This document shows, one piece after another, positions 10,588 through 21,252 of a stretch of 64,000 nt of DNA. Source of the DNA: Phymatolithon calcareum. Taxonomy: Eukaryota > Rhodophyta > Florideophyceae > Hapalidiales. Position 1 is the stretch's first letter, and the number at the start of each line of letters is the position of its first letter. Both the position numbers and the translations under genes were made by a program. The notes beneath the pieces are model-generated. The model did not search any database, had not been told where the DNA came from, and saw nothing but the letters and a program-made list of their open reading frames with translations. The DNA lies in contig OZ345360.1 of the NCBI GenBank assembly GCA_977006965.1, positions 2,294,001-2,358,000 on the forward strand, given 5' to 3'.

Positions 10588-11487
10588 ATTTTTTCTCGTC
10601 CCCGCCCGCGCGGATGGCCGTGTGAAGTTCTGGGCACGGGAGCGCAACGTACACACACACCAGAGGCATCCACCTCCACGTCGTCGTGGAGCAGTCGCGG
10701 CGCAATGGGGAAGGTCGAGTTTGTTAAGCACTTTTTCGCTCATAAAGGACATGTTGCGGCAATGGAGCCATCAGCTGAAGGTGACTTTGCTGCGACAGCT
10801 GGGGCAATGCACAAAATCGTTCGTGTGTTCTCAGTGTCTGCTTCAATATGCTCAACTTTGGAATGCTCCCGTGCACTCCCTCTACGCTATGCTGGGTTAC
10901 TGCCTCTGAATCTCCGGCTCCTGAGTTGGATATTGCCTCAGCTTACGCTCCTGCTCGTGTCGCGATATACCGTCTTAGGGCGCTTCATATCCCGGAGCGC
11001 CAGTTTCCTCTGCCACATGTCGCTCCCGTTCGCCTCGCAACGCGCGGTTTGGCGCGGTACTGTCAGTTGATGAGCGTGGCATAATTGAATATTGGCAACC
11101 TGAGGACGTGGGGCAAGAAGTATCGCGAGCTCGCATAAAAGGGGTTAATTTTGAATTCAAGTCCGGCACAGACCTATACACGTTTGCCAAGCGGAAAAAG
11201 GGCATGGCATCGGACCGCAAAGTGCTTAAGTTCATCTACGGTGGATATCGGTCCATACCTTTTGAAACAGTCCGAGGGCCTCACGTGAAGCAACGGTCCA
11301 TATCAGCTGATAGCTCCAGCCTCACCGCTGTTCTAGAGGGCGCCGACAATCCTATCGCCACCGCCCGCAAGCCTCTCGGACTGTTTATTGACTTTTGTCT
11401 TGTTTCTTTCGCTTCTCGCGCTCTCCAACAGAGATCGCCAACTTCGTCAGAACAAAGTCTGTCTGGCTATCAGAGCAACACCAATTA
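10588..11487 (+). pseudogene. Decayed PPWD1-like WD40/cyclophilin gene
   Basis: Three frames together give the WD40 part of peptidyl-prolyl isomerase domain and WD-repeat protein 1 (PPWD1, a spliceosome-associated cyclophilin). Landmarks: ADGRVKFWAR near 10611, GKVEFVKHFFAHKGHV near 10706, a third piece near 10848-11040, then IIEYWQPED and the PPWD1-typical FEFKSGTDLYTFAKRKKG near 11085-11205, and SDRKVLKF near 11211. Frameshifts separate each piece. The C-terminal cyclophilin domain is absent; the sequence ends shortly before a LINE 3' end at 11568. This is a dead, truncated copy; an intact gene presumably exists elsewhere. Confidence 0.72.
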
Positions 11488-11567
11488 GACAAGCGCATGT
11501 CTCGGTCGTCGTTATCGTCATGGTCCCCTGTTTCAATGACATTCTTGTGATGCGGCCTTGAAGAATT

Positions 11568-11700
11568 TTATTCTTCTTCTTTGTTGCATGTTTTTGAAGT
11601 TGTCCTGGAACAACTCCACATCTTTACGGCTACAGTAGACTTTAACAGATAAGAGTGGTACTTGATGCCGAGTGGTACTATATTCGTGGTCACGAGAACA
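11568..11700 (-). mobile_element. LINE 3' end
   Basis: Minus-strand sequence matches the remnants at 47778-48076 and 61390-61690: the block CATCAAGTACCACTC, then CTGTTAAAGTCTACTGTAGC, then a hairpin (arms 11596-11603 and 11610-11617) and a degenerate GCAACAAAG(AAG)n tail. Confidence 0.8.
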
Positions 11701-11841
11701 CCTATAGGTGCATTAAGATCGCGATGGTAGCCTGCACGTAACAATCCTCTCTTCTTACCGTCCACGGTTTCCATGAGCAACTTCGCCCCCAGGTAGGCCT
11801 CTCATTGGCTTTTTTTCTTTCCACTCATTACTATCTCGCTG

Positions 11842-11855
11842 TACTGTATACAGTA
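11842..11855. repeat. 14-bp palindrome TACTGTATACAGTA
   Basis: A perfect palindrome with the same CTGTATACAG core as the 32-bp palindrome at 7543. It may be the footprint of two abutted TA-flanked transposon ends. Confidence 0.6.
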
Positions 11856-11997
11856 TTCATTTTGGGCGATTGAAGGGTATTGCGAATTCTGGAACAGACG
11901 CCCTCGCTCATCACCGCCAAGCAGCTGTCCCGGTATCGCTATATCCCGGCTTCACAGCAAAATCTCCTACACACTAGAATTGAGTCGATTCTATCGA

Positions 11998-12529
11998 TTT
12001 CTTTCTTTCTTTCTTTATTGCAGAATAGTCCACCTAAAGTTAGCGCTTGGGGATGTAAATTGGCCCCTCGTTGTTTACGAATTTGAGTACCTCGATCGGG
12101 CGGTTTCTCATATTCCTTTACCGCTTTAGCGCCAAAGCTACCAATAGTCTGACCCCTTGAGAAAGCCCATCCGCCACAACGTTCAAGTAGATGATCAACG
12201 ATCTCCTTGGTTCCCACGGGATAAGCCTTGCCCATAGGGTCGTATTCAGCCAGCCTTCGTAAAAAGCTGCTGTCAGTGACCAGCGTTGCAGCAAGTCGTT
12301 TACGGGTAACTTCAGCGTGTTTGAGGCCTATGGTGCGTTTTGAGGGTAGGATGTGTATACTCCTTAGCTTCGTCGAATAGTACCGTTTGATGATTGACCA
12401 CACAGCTTTCAGGGCCAGGGGTATATTTTGATTCGGCACCAGACACAAGTCCGTAAGGCCTAGTCGAGCAAGGTCGTCGGCTTCTTCGTTCCCATTGATA
12501 GTGATCATGTCATCCATCAACCGCTCCAT
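11998..12529 (-). mobile_element. LINE ORF 3' fragment with RNase H end and tail
   Basis: A minus-strand frame (12529 to 11939) reads GNEEADDLARLGLT, the last RNase H motif of RNase H-bearing LINEs, and then EIVDHLLERCGGW, the LINE C-terminal zinc-binding-type region. The ORF runs straight into a TGCAATAAAGAAAG tail at about 11998-12026. Its upstream part continues into repeat C1. Confidence 0.75.
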
Positions 12530-13387
12530 GGCATCCCGCTACTTCCTTGTCATCTACTTATCCATCCGCAGTTGCTATCAATTTCGTTCTGTGCCACTGC
12601 TATTAAAGCCACGACACATCGAAAGTTTGCATGCATCTTCGTCGTGCGACTCTCCGCTGGGCCCCACCGCCACCGTCTTCGTCTTCCCACCCTTTCGACA
12701 TCGCAGCTCATTGGGACTTTCCAATGCAAGGTTTTGCAGCGAGATACTGCTTTGGTTGTACAGTAAGCTTGCATCCAATGTGAATATGTTCTGATGAAGA
12801 CAGAGGAAGGTCGCAAAATGCTCGAGGAAAGGAAGGCCATGTCGCTCGTATGTTGAGGTGGTGTGGAATTGATATATAGCCCAGAGTACCATCGTAGGCT
12901 ACATCACACATGTTCTCTGCGCGCAGGTGAAGACTAACAAAGTGGGCTGTAACCATCGCTTGTGCCATGCAGAATATCACTGTGGTTCGCTGGAATGAGT
13001 GTGATATACCGCAATTGCCCAAATCGTTGCTAACTGAATGGTCAGACGTGCGTGGCTCCCGTTTTTTGTTTTCCGCTGTGAGCCATGTTGCGGTCGTGCT
13101 CAATATAAGGGTTATACGGCCCCGCCCTACTGATGAGGTCTTTGTTTTTCCGTGTAGCTATCGTGGGGTCTTTTGGCTGCCCAAAAAAGTCACTTTCTTG
13201 ACAGGAATCTTTCACTAGTCCGCTCCCTTCCAAATCTTGTGTCGACTTTTGTTCAAAATCCACTTGTCGTCTCGGTTTGTCATCGATCACAAACCGAGAC
13301 GACAGATCGATCGGATCTGATCGGCACCTATGGAGATAAATTTATTTGCGAATTATTTGGAAGCTCCCAAAATCTCAGTTTGTTCAC
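12422..13387 (+). repeat. 966-bp direct repeat, copy C1
   Basis: Matches 16259-17224 over exactly 966 bp with only a handful of substitutions. It includes the upstream part of the LINE ORF fragment and a strong hairpin at 13265-13304. The two copies flank module copy B as long direct repeats, but they do not start TG and end CA, so they are not ordinary LTRs. C1 overlaps the left end of module B by the three bases CAC. Confidence 0.93.
13265..13304. repeat. Perfect 16-bp-arm hairpin in C1
   Basis: Arms 13265-13280 and 13289-13304 pair perfectly across an 8-nt loop CATCGATC. In C2 the equivalent (17102-17117 and 17126-17141) has one C for T change that breaks one pair. Confidence 0.9.
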
Positions 13388-16200
13388 TATATGGCCAGAT
13401 CTTGCATACTAGGTTGTAAGGTAATTGGCCATCCTCGTTGTGTCCAGTTTCGTCACAGCTCACTGCAACGCTTAGAACCGTATCCTCGTGTCTACGAAGA
13501 TGTCCAAGCACACAATCTCGGCTTCCCCCATCCCATTCAAGAACTCTTTTCTTGTAAGAACCCAAGACAATGCGATTTCTATGACTACTCATGGCAGGGC
13601 ATCTGAAACAGTGCACGTGGCCTAGAAGTGGTTCAAGTATGATTCTCCGCTCTGCCCATCCCACCCACTAACAGTTTTGCTGTATACAGCAAAACTGTTA
13701 TGCGCAATAAAGCTTAGAGAGAGTATATATACTCTCTCCAAGCTTTGTTGCGCATTGCGGCACACCACTCACAGCTAAAATCATCTGCAAAGCTACATGT
13801 TAGACTTCTCGAATGCGGAGGCAAGTAACCAGGGATTCAAAGTAATAGACCTTGTAAATGAATCTCGAAAAAACTTTTTAGTTGCTCTACAGGGAGGACG
13901 AAAACGAATAAGTATTGTGTCAGCGGATTTACCAAGATGCGAAAACTCTAGTGCTGCTTGTAATGTAGTAAATTGGCAGTCTAGCTGAACTGCTTTGAGA
14001 AAAAATTTGTCCTCCCTTGGGCATTACCCATCATGAATTATGGGTTATCAAGCACTGGGTTAGGGGCTGTCAATCGTAAATGGAACCAACAGCAAAAATC
14101 GCTTGCGCGGCATCCGGCGCGTTACCGCCTCATTGGTAGATGTAACTTGGCTCATCCCGGCAGGCGGCGTCCCAGGTTGGCTCGCGCCCCCGGACCGCTA
14201 ACGGCCTTGACTTGCGCCACTCGCCCCAGGGCGAAGTGTACATCGGAGTGCATCTCAAACCATTTTCCCGCCACCTTCGCTCTCAACGCTCTCCCTAAAA
14301 CGACTATCGAATTCTTCCGTGCTGAGTACAGCCGCAGGTCCTTCTTTGCGTCTTGCCCTCTCCCGCTTCCAGCCGGTCTTCGCTCCTGTGCGTCAATTCA
14401 CCAAGCCTTCCAGTTCTAGGCTAACATTTCGGCTCGAATCTGTACCAGCTTGTATGTGGAGCAGACCTGTCCGAGAGTCCCGGCTAGTCCGCACCTTAGC
14501 AGAGTTCCTCCAGTGGTATCCCGTAGCGCCTAGCTCTATCAACACTCCTCGCAAGTGGTGAGCAGGCATCGGCTTGAAACGGACCCCCTCCGCGGACCGA
14601 GGCCATAATGGCCCTAAATAGCACCCGCTATCTAGCTGGGCGATTAACCCAGACTGTATTCCACATAAGAGCGTGTCCGGGGGCTGTATTCCGGCCACCT
14701 TACTCAGTTTGACAATATCTATGGGCCGTCCTTCTGGCATCAAGCGACTTGCTCTTATCACGGCTGCCGTTGCCTTGACCTTACACTCTCGGTCGAGCGC
14801 TAGGAGTTGTCTTTTTGCCCCGCTCGGACACGCGTCCGTAATCAGTTCCATAACTTCGTCGCGAGTCAAGACCAAACTGCGCCCATGGTCGTTCGTTTTC
14901 GTGCAGCTCCTGAAAAGTCCCACTCCTGGAGAGGACCCCACAAGCAGCACTGTCTCCGCTCCGTATATATTCCGGAGTTTCAAGTAGCTCAAGTCCACCA
15001 CAAGGTAGGACCACTCTCCATCAAAGAGGTCACCTTCAGCTATCGCGATGACACACCCCTCCAACCCCTTAACTGGGACAGTGTAGCATCGTCGTGCTAC
15101 CGGTCGATTCGTGGCAGACATCCTCCACTTGCAGCGATTCCGGGCACCGGCTAGCCCGTTGTAATCAATTTCTCCTCCAACCGGGACGAGCATGGAGCTG
15201 GGTTCAGTTCTGTCCGCTTCTCGGTTGGTCCATCTTATCCTCTCCTCGCTAGTTATCGCTTGTCCCCGGATGATCGTTTGGTTTTCGGTCGACTCGCTCC
15301 GGCGACCCCAGGACAGTAGCTTCGTTGTCCACTGAGCGCCCAGGTATGAATCTAACACCACTACCGGTCCTGTTCTCTCTATCCCTCGGGAACACTCGTG
15401 GAGAGCTTGCCCCGGTGTTAAGAGCACGCCACCATTGGCCGCCAGCGTGCTTAATAGCTCCTGAAAAACCACGCGGTTGAATTCTGAGCATCTTGCCTGG
15501 TGTCTACGGGATTCTCGCCAGTACGTGTTCCTCAAGGGCAAGTCACTCGTGAACCTCACTATGCCTCGGAACTCGGGTGACTCGTACCGCACGTGCTGTC
15601 TCCCGCCCTGTCCGTCGATTTGTACAGTAAACAGAAATTCAGGGGCAGCGTGCACACCGAGCTCCTTTGAAGATGGTGTTAATGTGGCGTGGATATTGCC
15701 GCATCCGTACGTGAGGGGCGGACTCTGCGGCGTTAAGCTTGACCTGCTACTACACGTGCAGTGGTCATCGCATTTCACACATAGGTAGCAGTTAGTCCTC
15801 TCTTCGCAGTACGTCTGCTCGCACTCACAGTCACACTGTTCCTCGCAACATTGGCATGTCCTGCACAAATGTTCTCCCTCTTCACAACCCTCCACAGCGC
15901 ATACATCCATGTCGGGCTTGTGTGTGATTTTCGAGGAGGCTCTAAATTCTGTAGCTTCCTGATAGTGGAAACCGTGGGCGCACTAACCCTGGTCAGTTGC
16001 CTTTGAGTCAAGTTGACTGTGCTGGGTCGATCCCTGCATAGGAGCACCTGGCTGGTGTTGGAAACGCCCTATTGGTGAGAGGTAAGGACGCGAATATCTT
16101 GGCTAGCCTCATCGCCGCCTCGTGATGTGTTTGTCATACGTCTTGTATAAGCCCTAATAAGTACGCTAAAAATGAACCATACAATTACTTCTTCCTATTA
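13385..16200 (+). repeat. Duplicated 2.8-kb module, copy B
   Basis: Same content and order as 7230-10078, lacking the 29-bp stretch near its left end. The palindromes are at 13669-13700 and 13700-13755. The module is flanked by the 966-bp repeats C1 and, after 58 bp of unshared sequence, C2. Confidence 0.95.
14393..15910 (-). pseudogene. Broken copy of the Cys-rich module ORF
   Basis: Aligns codon for codon with the 551-aa ORF of copy A from its ATG (15908-15910). A C-to-A change on the plus strand near 14395 creates a TGA that removes the last 46 residues. A 2-bp insertion just upstream of the ATG (near 15933) shifts the upstream frame relative to copy A, which does not affect the protein if translation starts at this ATG. 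Most other differences are silent or conservative, so the copy broke recently. Confidence 0.75.
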
Positions 16201-16258
16201 CAAGTACAGTATATTTGATGCAATTGCCTTGCTGAAAGAGGTAATATTGTATTTATGA

Positions 16259-17224
16259 TATATTTTGATTCGGCACCAGACACAAGTCCGTAAGGCCTAG
16301 TCGAGCTAGGTCGTCGGCTTCTTCGTTCCCATTGATAGTGATCATGTCATCCATCAACCGCTCCATGGCATCCCGCTACTTCCTTGTCATCTACTTATCC
16401 ATCCGCAGTTGCTATCAATTTCGTTCTGTGCCACTGCTATTAAAGCCACGACACATCGAAAGTTTGCATGCATCTTCGTCGTGCGACTCTCCGCTGGGCC
16501 CCACCGCCACCGTCTTCGTCTTCCCACCCTTTCGACATCGCAGCTCACTGGGACTTTCCAATGCAAGGTTTTGCAGCGAGATACTGCTTTGGTTGTACAG
16601 TAAGCTTGCATCCAATGTGAATATGTTCTGATGAAGACAGAGGAAGGTCGCAAAATGCTCGAGGAAAGGAAGGCCATGTCGCTCGTATGTTGAGGTGGTG
16701 TGGAATTGATATATAGCCCAGAGTACCATCGTAGACTACATCACACATGTTTTCTGCGCGCAGGTGAAGACTAACAAAGTGGGCTGTAACCATCGCTTGT
16801 GCCATGCAGAATATCACTGTGGTTCGCTGGAATGAGTGTGATATACCGCAATTGCCCAAATCGTTGCTAACTGAATGGTCAGACGTGCGTGGCTCCCGTT
16901 TTTTGTTTTCCGCTGTGAGCCATGTTGCGGTCGTGCTCAATATAAGGGTTATACGGCCCCGCCCTACTGATGAGGTCTTTGTTTTTCCGTGTAGCTATCG
17001 TGGGGTCTTTTGGCTGCCCAAAAAAGTCACTTTCTTGACAGGAATCTTTCACTAGTCCGCTCCCTTCCAAATCTTGTGTCGACTTTTGTTCAAAACCCAC
17101 TTGTCGCCTCGGTTTGTCATCGATCACAAACCGAGACGACAGATCGATCGGATCTGATCGGCACCTATGGAGATAAATTTATTTGCGAATTATTTGGAAG
17201 CTCCCAAAATCTCAGTTTGTTCAC
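16259..17224 (+). repeat. 966-bp direct repeat, copy C2
   Basis: Second copy of the C repeat; differs from C1 at about seven positions. On the right it diverges at the same point (...TTGTTCAC) where C1 meets module B, and continues into single-copy sequence. Confidence 0.93.
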
Positions 17225-17653
17225 AACAGGACATGTTCCGATACATTACTAAACTTTTCTCGATTTTCTATCGCTCCAGTTTGAGCTATAGAGCCCCAGT
17301 ACACTCGTAATCTGCATTCTTCGCCCATGCACGTGGCTGGCATAGGATAGCGCGACACTGCGCAAGCCAAATATCCGCGCAACGTCTACCATCTGGACGC
17401 GTGGCCGAGATGAACACCCCAATTCGTTTCCTATGTAGATATATTAAGAAATAATCCAAGGGCGCAGTTACAACTGTTATACTATTGTGTTTAGTAATAA
17501 AGGGGCGGAAGGGGAATTGTACGTTACACACGCGGATGTGCAAACCCTCGCAACGCGACTTGCATGAAACGGCGGACGGACGGGGGAGTGGGGCACGGAA
17601 ACAGTAAGGAAGTACTCACGCATGAGAATATAATGGATGCGCACAGCACTAAG
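17225..17653. other. Spacer downstream of the V-ATPase gene
   Basis: No coding signal or repeat recognised. It is expected to hold the 3' UTR of the minus-strand V-ATPase subunit D gene. Confidence 0.5.
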
Positions 17654-18508
17654 TCAAAAAAGGACATCCGGGTCGGCGGTACCTGCGGCTACATCGAGCA
17701 AAGACTGTGTGCCATTAACTTTGTTGAACAAATTTTCGTCAAACCCAGTAAGTGCCGCCCGTCTGCGTTCCTCGAGCTCCTTACCCTCTTTCTCCAACCT
17801 ATCGCGCTCCTTCTTGTTCTGCACAAGCTTCAGGCGGAAAAAGTCCTCACGCTCCATCTCATCAAGCTCCGAAATGATATACTTGATGGTGTTTGCGATC
17901 TTGGGCTGCACCACATTTTCCAGTGCATTCACGCGACGATTCGTTAGCTTGATGGCCTCGTCGAGAATGATGAACGAAGTCTGTAAGCTTGCTAATTTCA
18001 CGAGAAGATCGAGCGTCCCGCCAAATACCGCTCGCGCATCTTGGATTTGCTGCCCACCCTGCGCCAAACCGGCGAGTGCTACCGAGCCACTTTTGTTCGC
18101 CGACTTGGATGGCCCATGGGTGCCTGTGGCGGAGGACGAGGAGGTGCCATTCGGAGCATCGCTTCCACCGAGCTTCGAGAACACCGGGATCGTGACACCT
18201 GCGACGTTATCGGGTGCCATTTTCACTTTCATTGATGCTTCGGAGACGTTTTCAATAACAATATGCTTCAGATCTTCACCAAAAGCGTACTTGGCGAGAG
18301 CAAGGGCAAGCATGGCCTCACGGGACTCATCACCAGCGCGGGTTTTGCTCTCCATAATATCGGAAAGAATGGAGCGGAAACGAACCAGAAGAGCATCTGA
18401 CTTCTTCTTGAGCATGCTGTGACCCTTCTTGGCGCCGGAAAGCTTCGCTTTCATGGTTTGCAGAGACATGCGCGAGGGCACGACGGCCAGCCGGTTGGCG
18501 CTCGACAT
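17654..18508 (-). CDS. VMA8: V-type proton ATPase subunit D
   Basis: Central rotor-stalk subunit of the V1 sector, which couples ATP hydrolysis to proton pumping into vacuoles and endomembranes. The 284-aa frame begins with the family-typical NRLAVVPSRMSLQTMKAKL, has the long N- and C-terminal helices that form the coiled coil, and the conserved LDEAIKLTNRRVNALENVV block in the C-terminal half. It is about 30 residues longer than most homologues because of a Ser/Gly/Asn-rich insertion around residues 113-141. The ATG at 18506-18508 gives the conserved MSSANRL start. Single exon; the spacer to the next gene on the right is over 1 kb. Confidence 0.97.
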   Translation of the reverse strand: MSSANRLAVVPSRMSLQTMKAKLSGAKKGHSMLKKKSDALLVRFRSILSDIMESKTRAGDESREAMLALALAKYAFGEDLKHIVIENVSEASMKVKMAPDNVAGVTIPVFSKLGGSDAPNGTSSSSATGTHGPSKSANKSGSVALAGLAQGGQQIQDARAVFGGTLDLLVKLASLQTSFIILDEAIKLTNRRVNALENVVQPKIANTIKYIISELDEMEREDFFRLKLVQNKKERDRLEKEGKELEERRRAALTGFDENLFNKVNGTQSLLDVAAGTADPDVLF

Positions 18509-19698
18509 TTTTGCGTGGGTGGCGTAGCAGCAAGCGAGGTATTGGCGACCGAGCGCGGTGCGATGAACGGTGCTGGGGAATGGGAAAACGGAGTAGGACG
18601 GAAAGCAAATTAAGGCGAATGGAGCTACTGACAGCGGGGAGGCCTAGAGATTGCACTTGGTCAGGCCCGATTCAGACCCGAGCCTATGCATTCCGTAAAA
18701 TGCCGTTATTTTGCGTTCGCTTGCTTCGTTGAATTTACAGAGATGTTTTTTACTTCTGAATTTAGGCTATTTTAAAATTTTGATTCTTTTTAGAATTCGT
18801 TTTCGCCCAAACCTTTCACCAACAGGCTATAATCGTTAACGATCCGATTTTCGATTGGACCACTTGGTCTGAAGTGATTAGTGATGTGAATTTTTTGCAT
18901 TTCGATTGGCTGCATGAACGTCCTAAGTAAGGTCAGATTTGACTGAATTGATAACAATTTTAATTTCGGGCATTGTACAGAAGGGGTAACCGTTTTAAAA
19001 AAAAACTGTTACCATTGCGCTTGCAACATTCAGCGCTTACCCGATACTAGCCGCCGGTGTCGCAAGAATAGGGAAATTTAACTGAGCCTTTTACATGATT
19101 GCCAACCGGGAAGTTTGTTGAAGGAAAACGGTTTGACGCTTGCATAGGATGTTTCTATTCGGGTAAGGGCCATGGCGACATCACCGAGGCCGGCTGACCC
19201 ATACCTTCCGCGACCCGGTGGAGAAATTTTAATTTTTCTTTAGCGTATTTTCGCAATCATCGCCATTCGTGGTTTTTTTGAACATGGCCCACCATCTTCG
19301 AGAGCAATTTATGGTTTTTTTTACTTCCCGGTACCTCATTTTCAGAGTAAATTTGCGACTAGTTTCCTTATTAGGTTCCGAACGCTCGCATTTTCCAACT
19401 TCGAGTCTGTGGAGTCCGGGGCCGCTGTATTCGAATCATGCCCACTCCTCGTGCTCTGTCCATAGCTTCTTCCAAGGCTCATCTTCAAGTACTAAAGTAT
19501 TTCGTCATGTCCTGTAATGCAAGTTAGTACCTGAAAGTATGATCAGAGTAGTGTCAACCTGGTGTGGCCTGATGAGTCTCATTGCCGCCATTGATCTCGG
19601 CACGCAATACCTTTGTCAGGTGGATTGCGCCTTGCGCTCGAGCGTGTTCCGCCCTTCCCGCGGAGTTAGCTGCCGCTAAGAATCCCTGCCCACTTGAA
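18509..19698. other. 1.2-kb spacer, divergent between V-ATPase D and HMGCS
   Basis: No coding signal. It should carry both promoters. A small inverted repeat lies at 18985-19013 (GGTAAC-GTTTT arms around an A-run). The frame of the HMG-CoA synthase ORF stays open back to 19582 but only with a TTG. Confidence 0.55.
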
Positions 19699-21252
19699 AT
19701 GGACACCAGAACCGCGTCGAGAATGGTCACTCCTCCACCCGCAGCGCAATACGCGCCTGCCGGTCCTCCGGCAATAGGAACCGCGACAGATGTGGGTATA
19801 ATTGCAATGTGCACCTACATCCCACGCAATGCAGTGTCTCATGCAGATCTGGAAGTGTCCGACGGGGTATCATCCGGCAAGTACACCATTGGATTAGGAC
19901 AATCGCACATGACGTTTGTCACAGACCGTGAAGACGTCATCTCCCTTGCGCTCACTGCAACTTCGGCGCTATTAGCCGGTACGAACACTCCACAGAGTGC
20001 TGTGGGGCGTCTGGAGGTGGGAACTGAAACAATCGTTGACAAAAGCAAATCTGTCAAATCTGCACTTATGACTTTGTTTCCTGACAACAGTGAGATAGAA
20101 GGTTTGGACAACACAAACGCATGCTACGGCGGGACGGCAGCACTATTCAACACAGCGGCATGGATGGAATCTACCGCCTGGGATGGCCGACTTGGCATAG
20201 TTGTCTGCGCCGACGTGGCCGTGTATGCACCCGGACCAGCGCGAGCGACCGGCGGCGCAGCGGCGACGGCGATACTTGTTGGCCGTGGCGAGAAGGTGCG
20301 ACTTGCCTTCGAGGTGGGATTAAGAGCGACGCATATGGAGCATACGTACGACTTTTTCAAGCCAGATTTCAGTACGGAGTACCCGGAAGTTGACGGTCCG
20401 GCAACTGTGGCTTGCTTCGTGCGCGCGATGGATAAGGTTTATGAGCGGTTTCGCGCGCGGGCGCGTGTGGCTGATGGAAGACGGTTTGAGGTGCGCGGAA
20501 CTGATGTGGGATACTGTCTGTTTCATGCACCGTTCAATAAGATGGTACGAAAGGCACTGGCAAGATTGGTGTGGCTCGACTTTGCGGCGCAGGTACAGCG
20601 GTCAGAGCGCAATGGTGTCGAAATTGACCCTTTCTATGAGCCGGTTATGCAGTGGGTGGAGTGGGACGGAAACTACTGTAACCGCGAGGCGATGAATGCC
20701 TTTGTGGCGCTGTCGAGAGATATGTATGAGGAGAAGTGTGCACCGGGGACGTGGCTTGCTCGAGAGACTGGAAACTCGTACACGGCATCCCTGTACTCGA
20801 GTCTGTGCGCATTGGTGACGAGAGAGGGAGAACGGGCGAGTGGGAAACGGATCATGCTGTTCTCGTTCGGGTCTGGGTTAGCGGCGTCTATGTTCTCGCT
20901 ACGAGTAGTGGGCGACGTTACGGGAATGGCGGATTCCTTGTGTATTAGAAATCAGCTGGAGACACGGGAAATTGTATCGTCGGAGGAATATTTGCGTTGG
21001 ATGACTATTCGGGAACAAGATTACAACCGGTTTGGATACTTGCCTAGGGATGATGTGGGAAACCTTAGGCAGGGGGTTTATTACCTCGATAGTGTTGCGA
21101 GTAATGGGGCGAGACATTATGCAAAACATGATAGGGGGGAAAATGAGCTGGTTGCAAAAGAGCAATGTGTGGCGAGCGAGGGGCGGACCGACTGTAACGG
21201 CGGGAGTGCTTATAGTAAGCACGAAATGGAGGTAAAGAGAAAAGAGGGCTGA
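19699..21252 (+). CDS. HMGCS: Hydroxymethylglutaryl-CoA synthase
   Basis: Condenses acetyl-CoA with acetoacetyl-CoA to HMG-CoA, the first committed step of the cytosolic mevalonate route to sterols and isoprenoids. The predicted 517-aa protein has the thiolase-like fold signatures: catalytic Cys142 in NACYGGTAAL, the YCLFHAPFNKMVRKALARL block with the acid/base His, and the C-terminal LFSFGSGLAASMFSLRV glycine-rich loop. The open frame begins upstream at a TTG; the first ATG (19699) is chosen. It is slightly longer than animal cytosolic HMGCS, with a polar C-terminal extension of about 40 residues. Presence of the enzyme implies this alga keeps the mevalonate pathway, which cyanidiophyte red algae have partly lost. 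Confidence 0.95.
   Translation: MDTRTASRMVTPPPAAQYAPAGPPAIGTATDVGIIAMCTYIPRNAVSHADLEVSDGVSSGKYTIGLGQSHMTFVTDREDVISLALTATSALLAGTNTPQSAVGRLEVGTETIVDKSKSVKSALMTLFPDNSEIEGLDNTNACYGGTAALFNTAAWMESTAWDGRLGIVVCADVAVYAPGPARATGGAAATAILVGRGEKVRLAFEVGLRATHMEHTYDFFKPDFSTEYPEVDGPATVACFVRAMDKVYERFRARARVADGRRFEVRGTDVGYCLFHAPFNKMVRKALARLVWLDFAAQVQRSERNGVEIDPFYEPVMQWVEWDGNYCNREAMNAFVALSRDMYEEKCAPGTWLARETGNSYTASLYSSLCALVTREGERASGKRIMLFSFGSGLAASMFSLRVVGDVTGMADSLCIRNQLETREIVSSEEYLRWMTIREQDYNRFGYLPRDDVGNLRQGVYYLDSVASNGARHYAKHDRGENELVAKEQCVASEGRTDCNGGSAYSKHEMEVKRKEG

Noticed and set aside
12422-17224. C1-module-C2 as a conventional LTR retrotransposon
   Set aside because: The repeats lack TG...CA ends, contain LINE-derived sequence, and the interior has no gag-pol; module copy A exists without them.
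17637-18422. 261-aa plus-strand ORF
   Set aside because: It is the antisense shadow of the V-ATPase subunit D gene.
19582-19698. N-terminal extension of HMG-CoA synthase
   Set aside because: Only a TTG opens it; the first ATG is 19699 and the added residues do not resemble a family N terminus.
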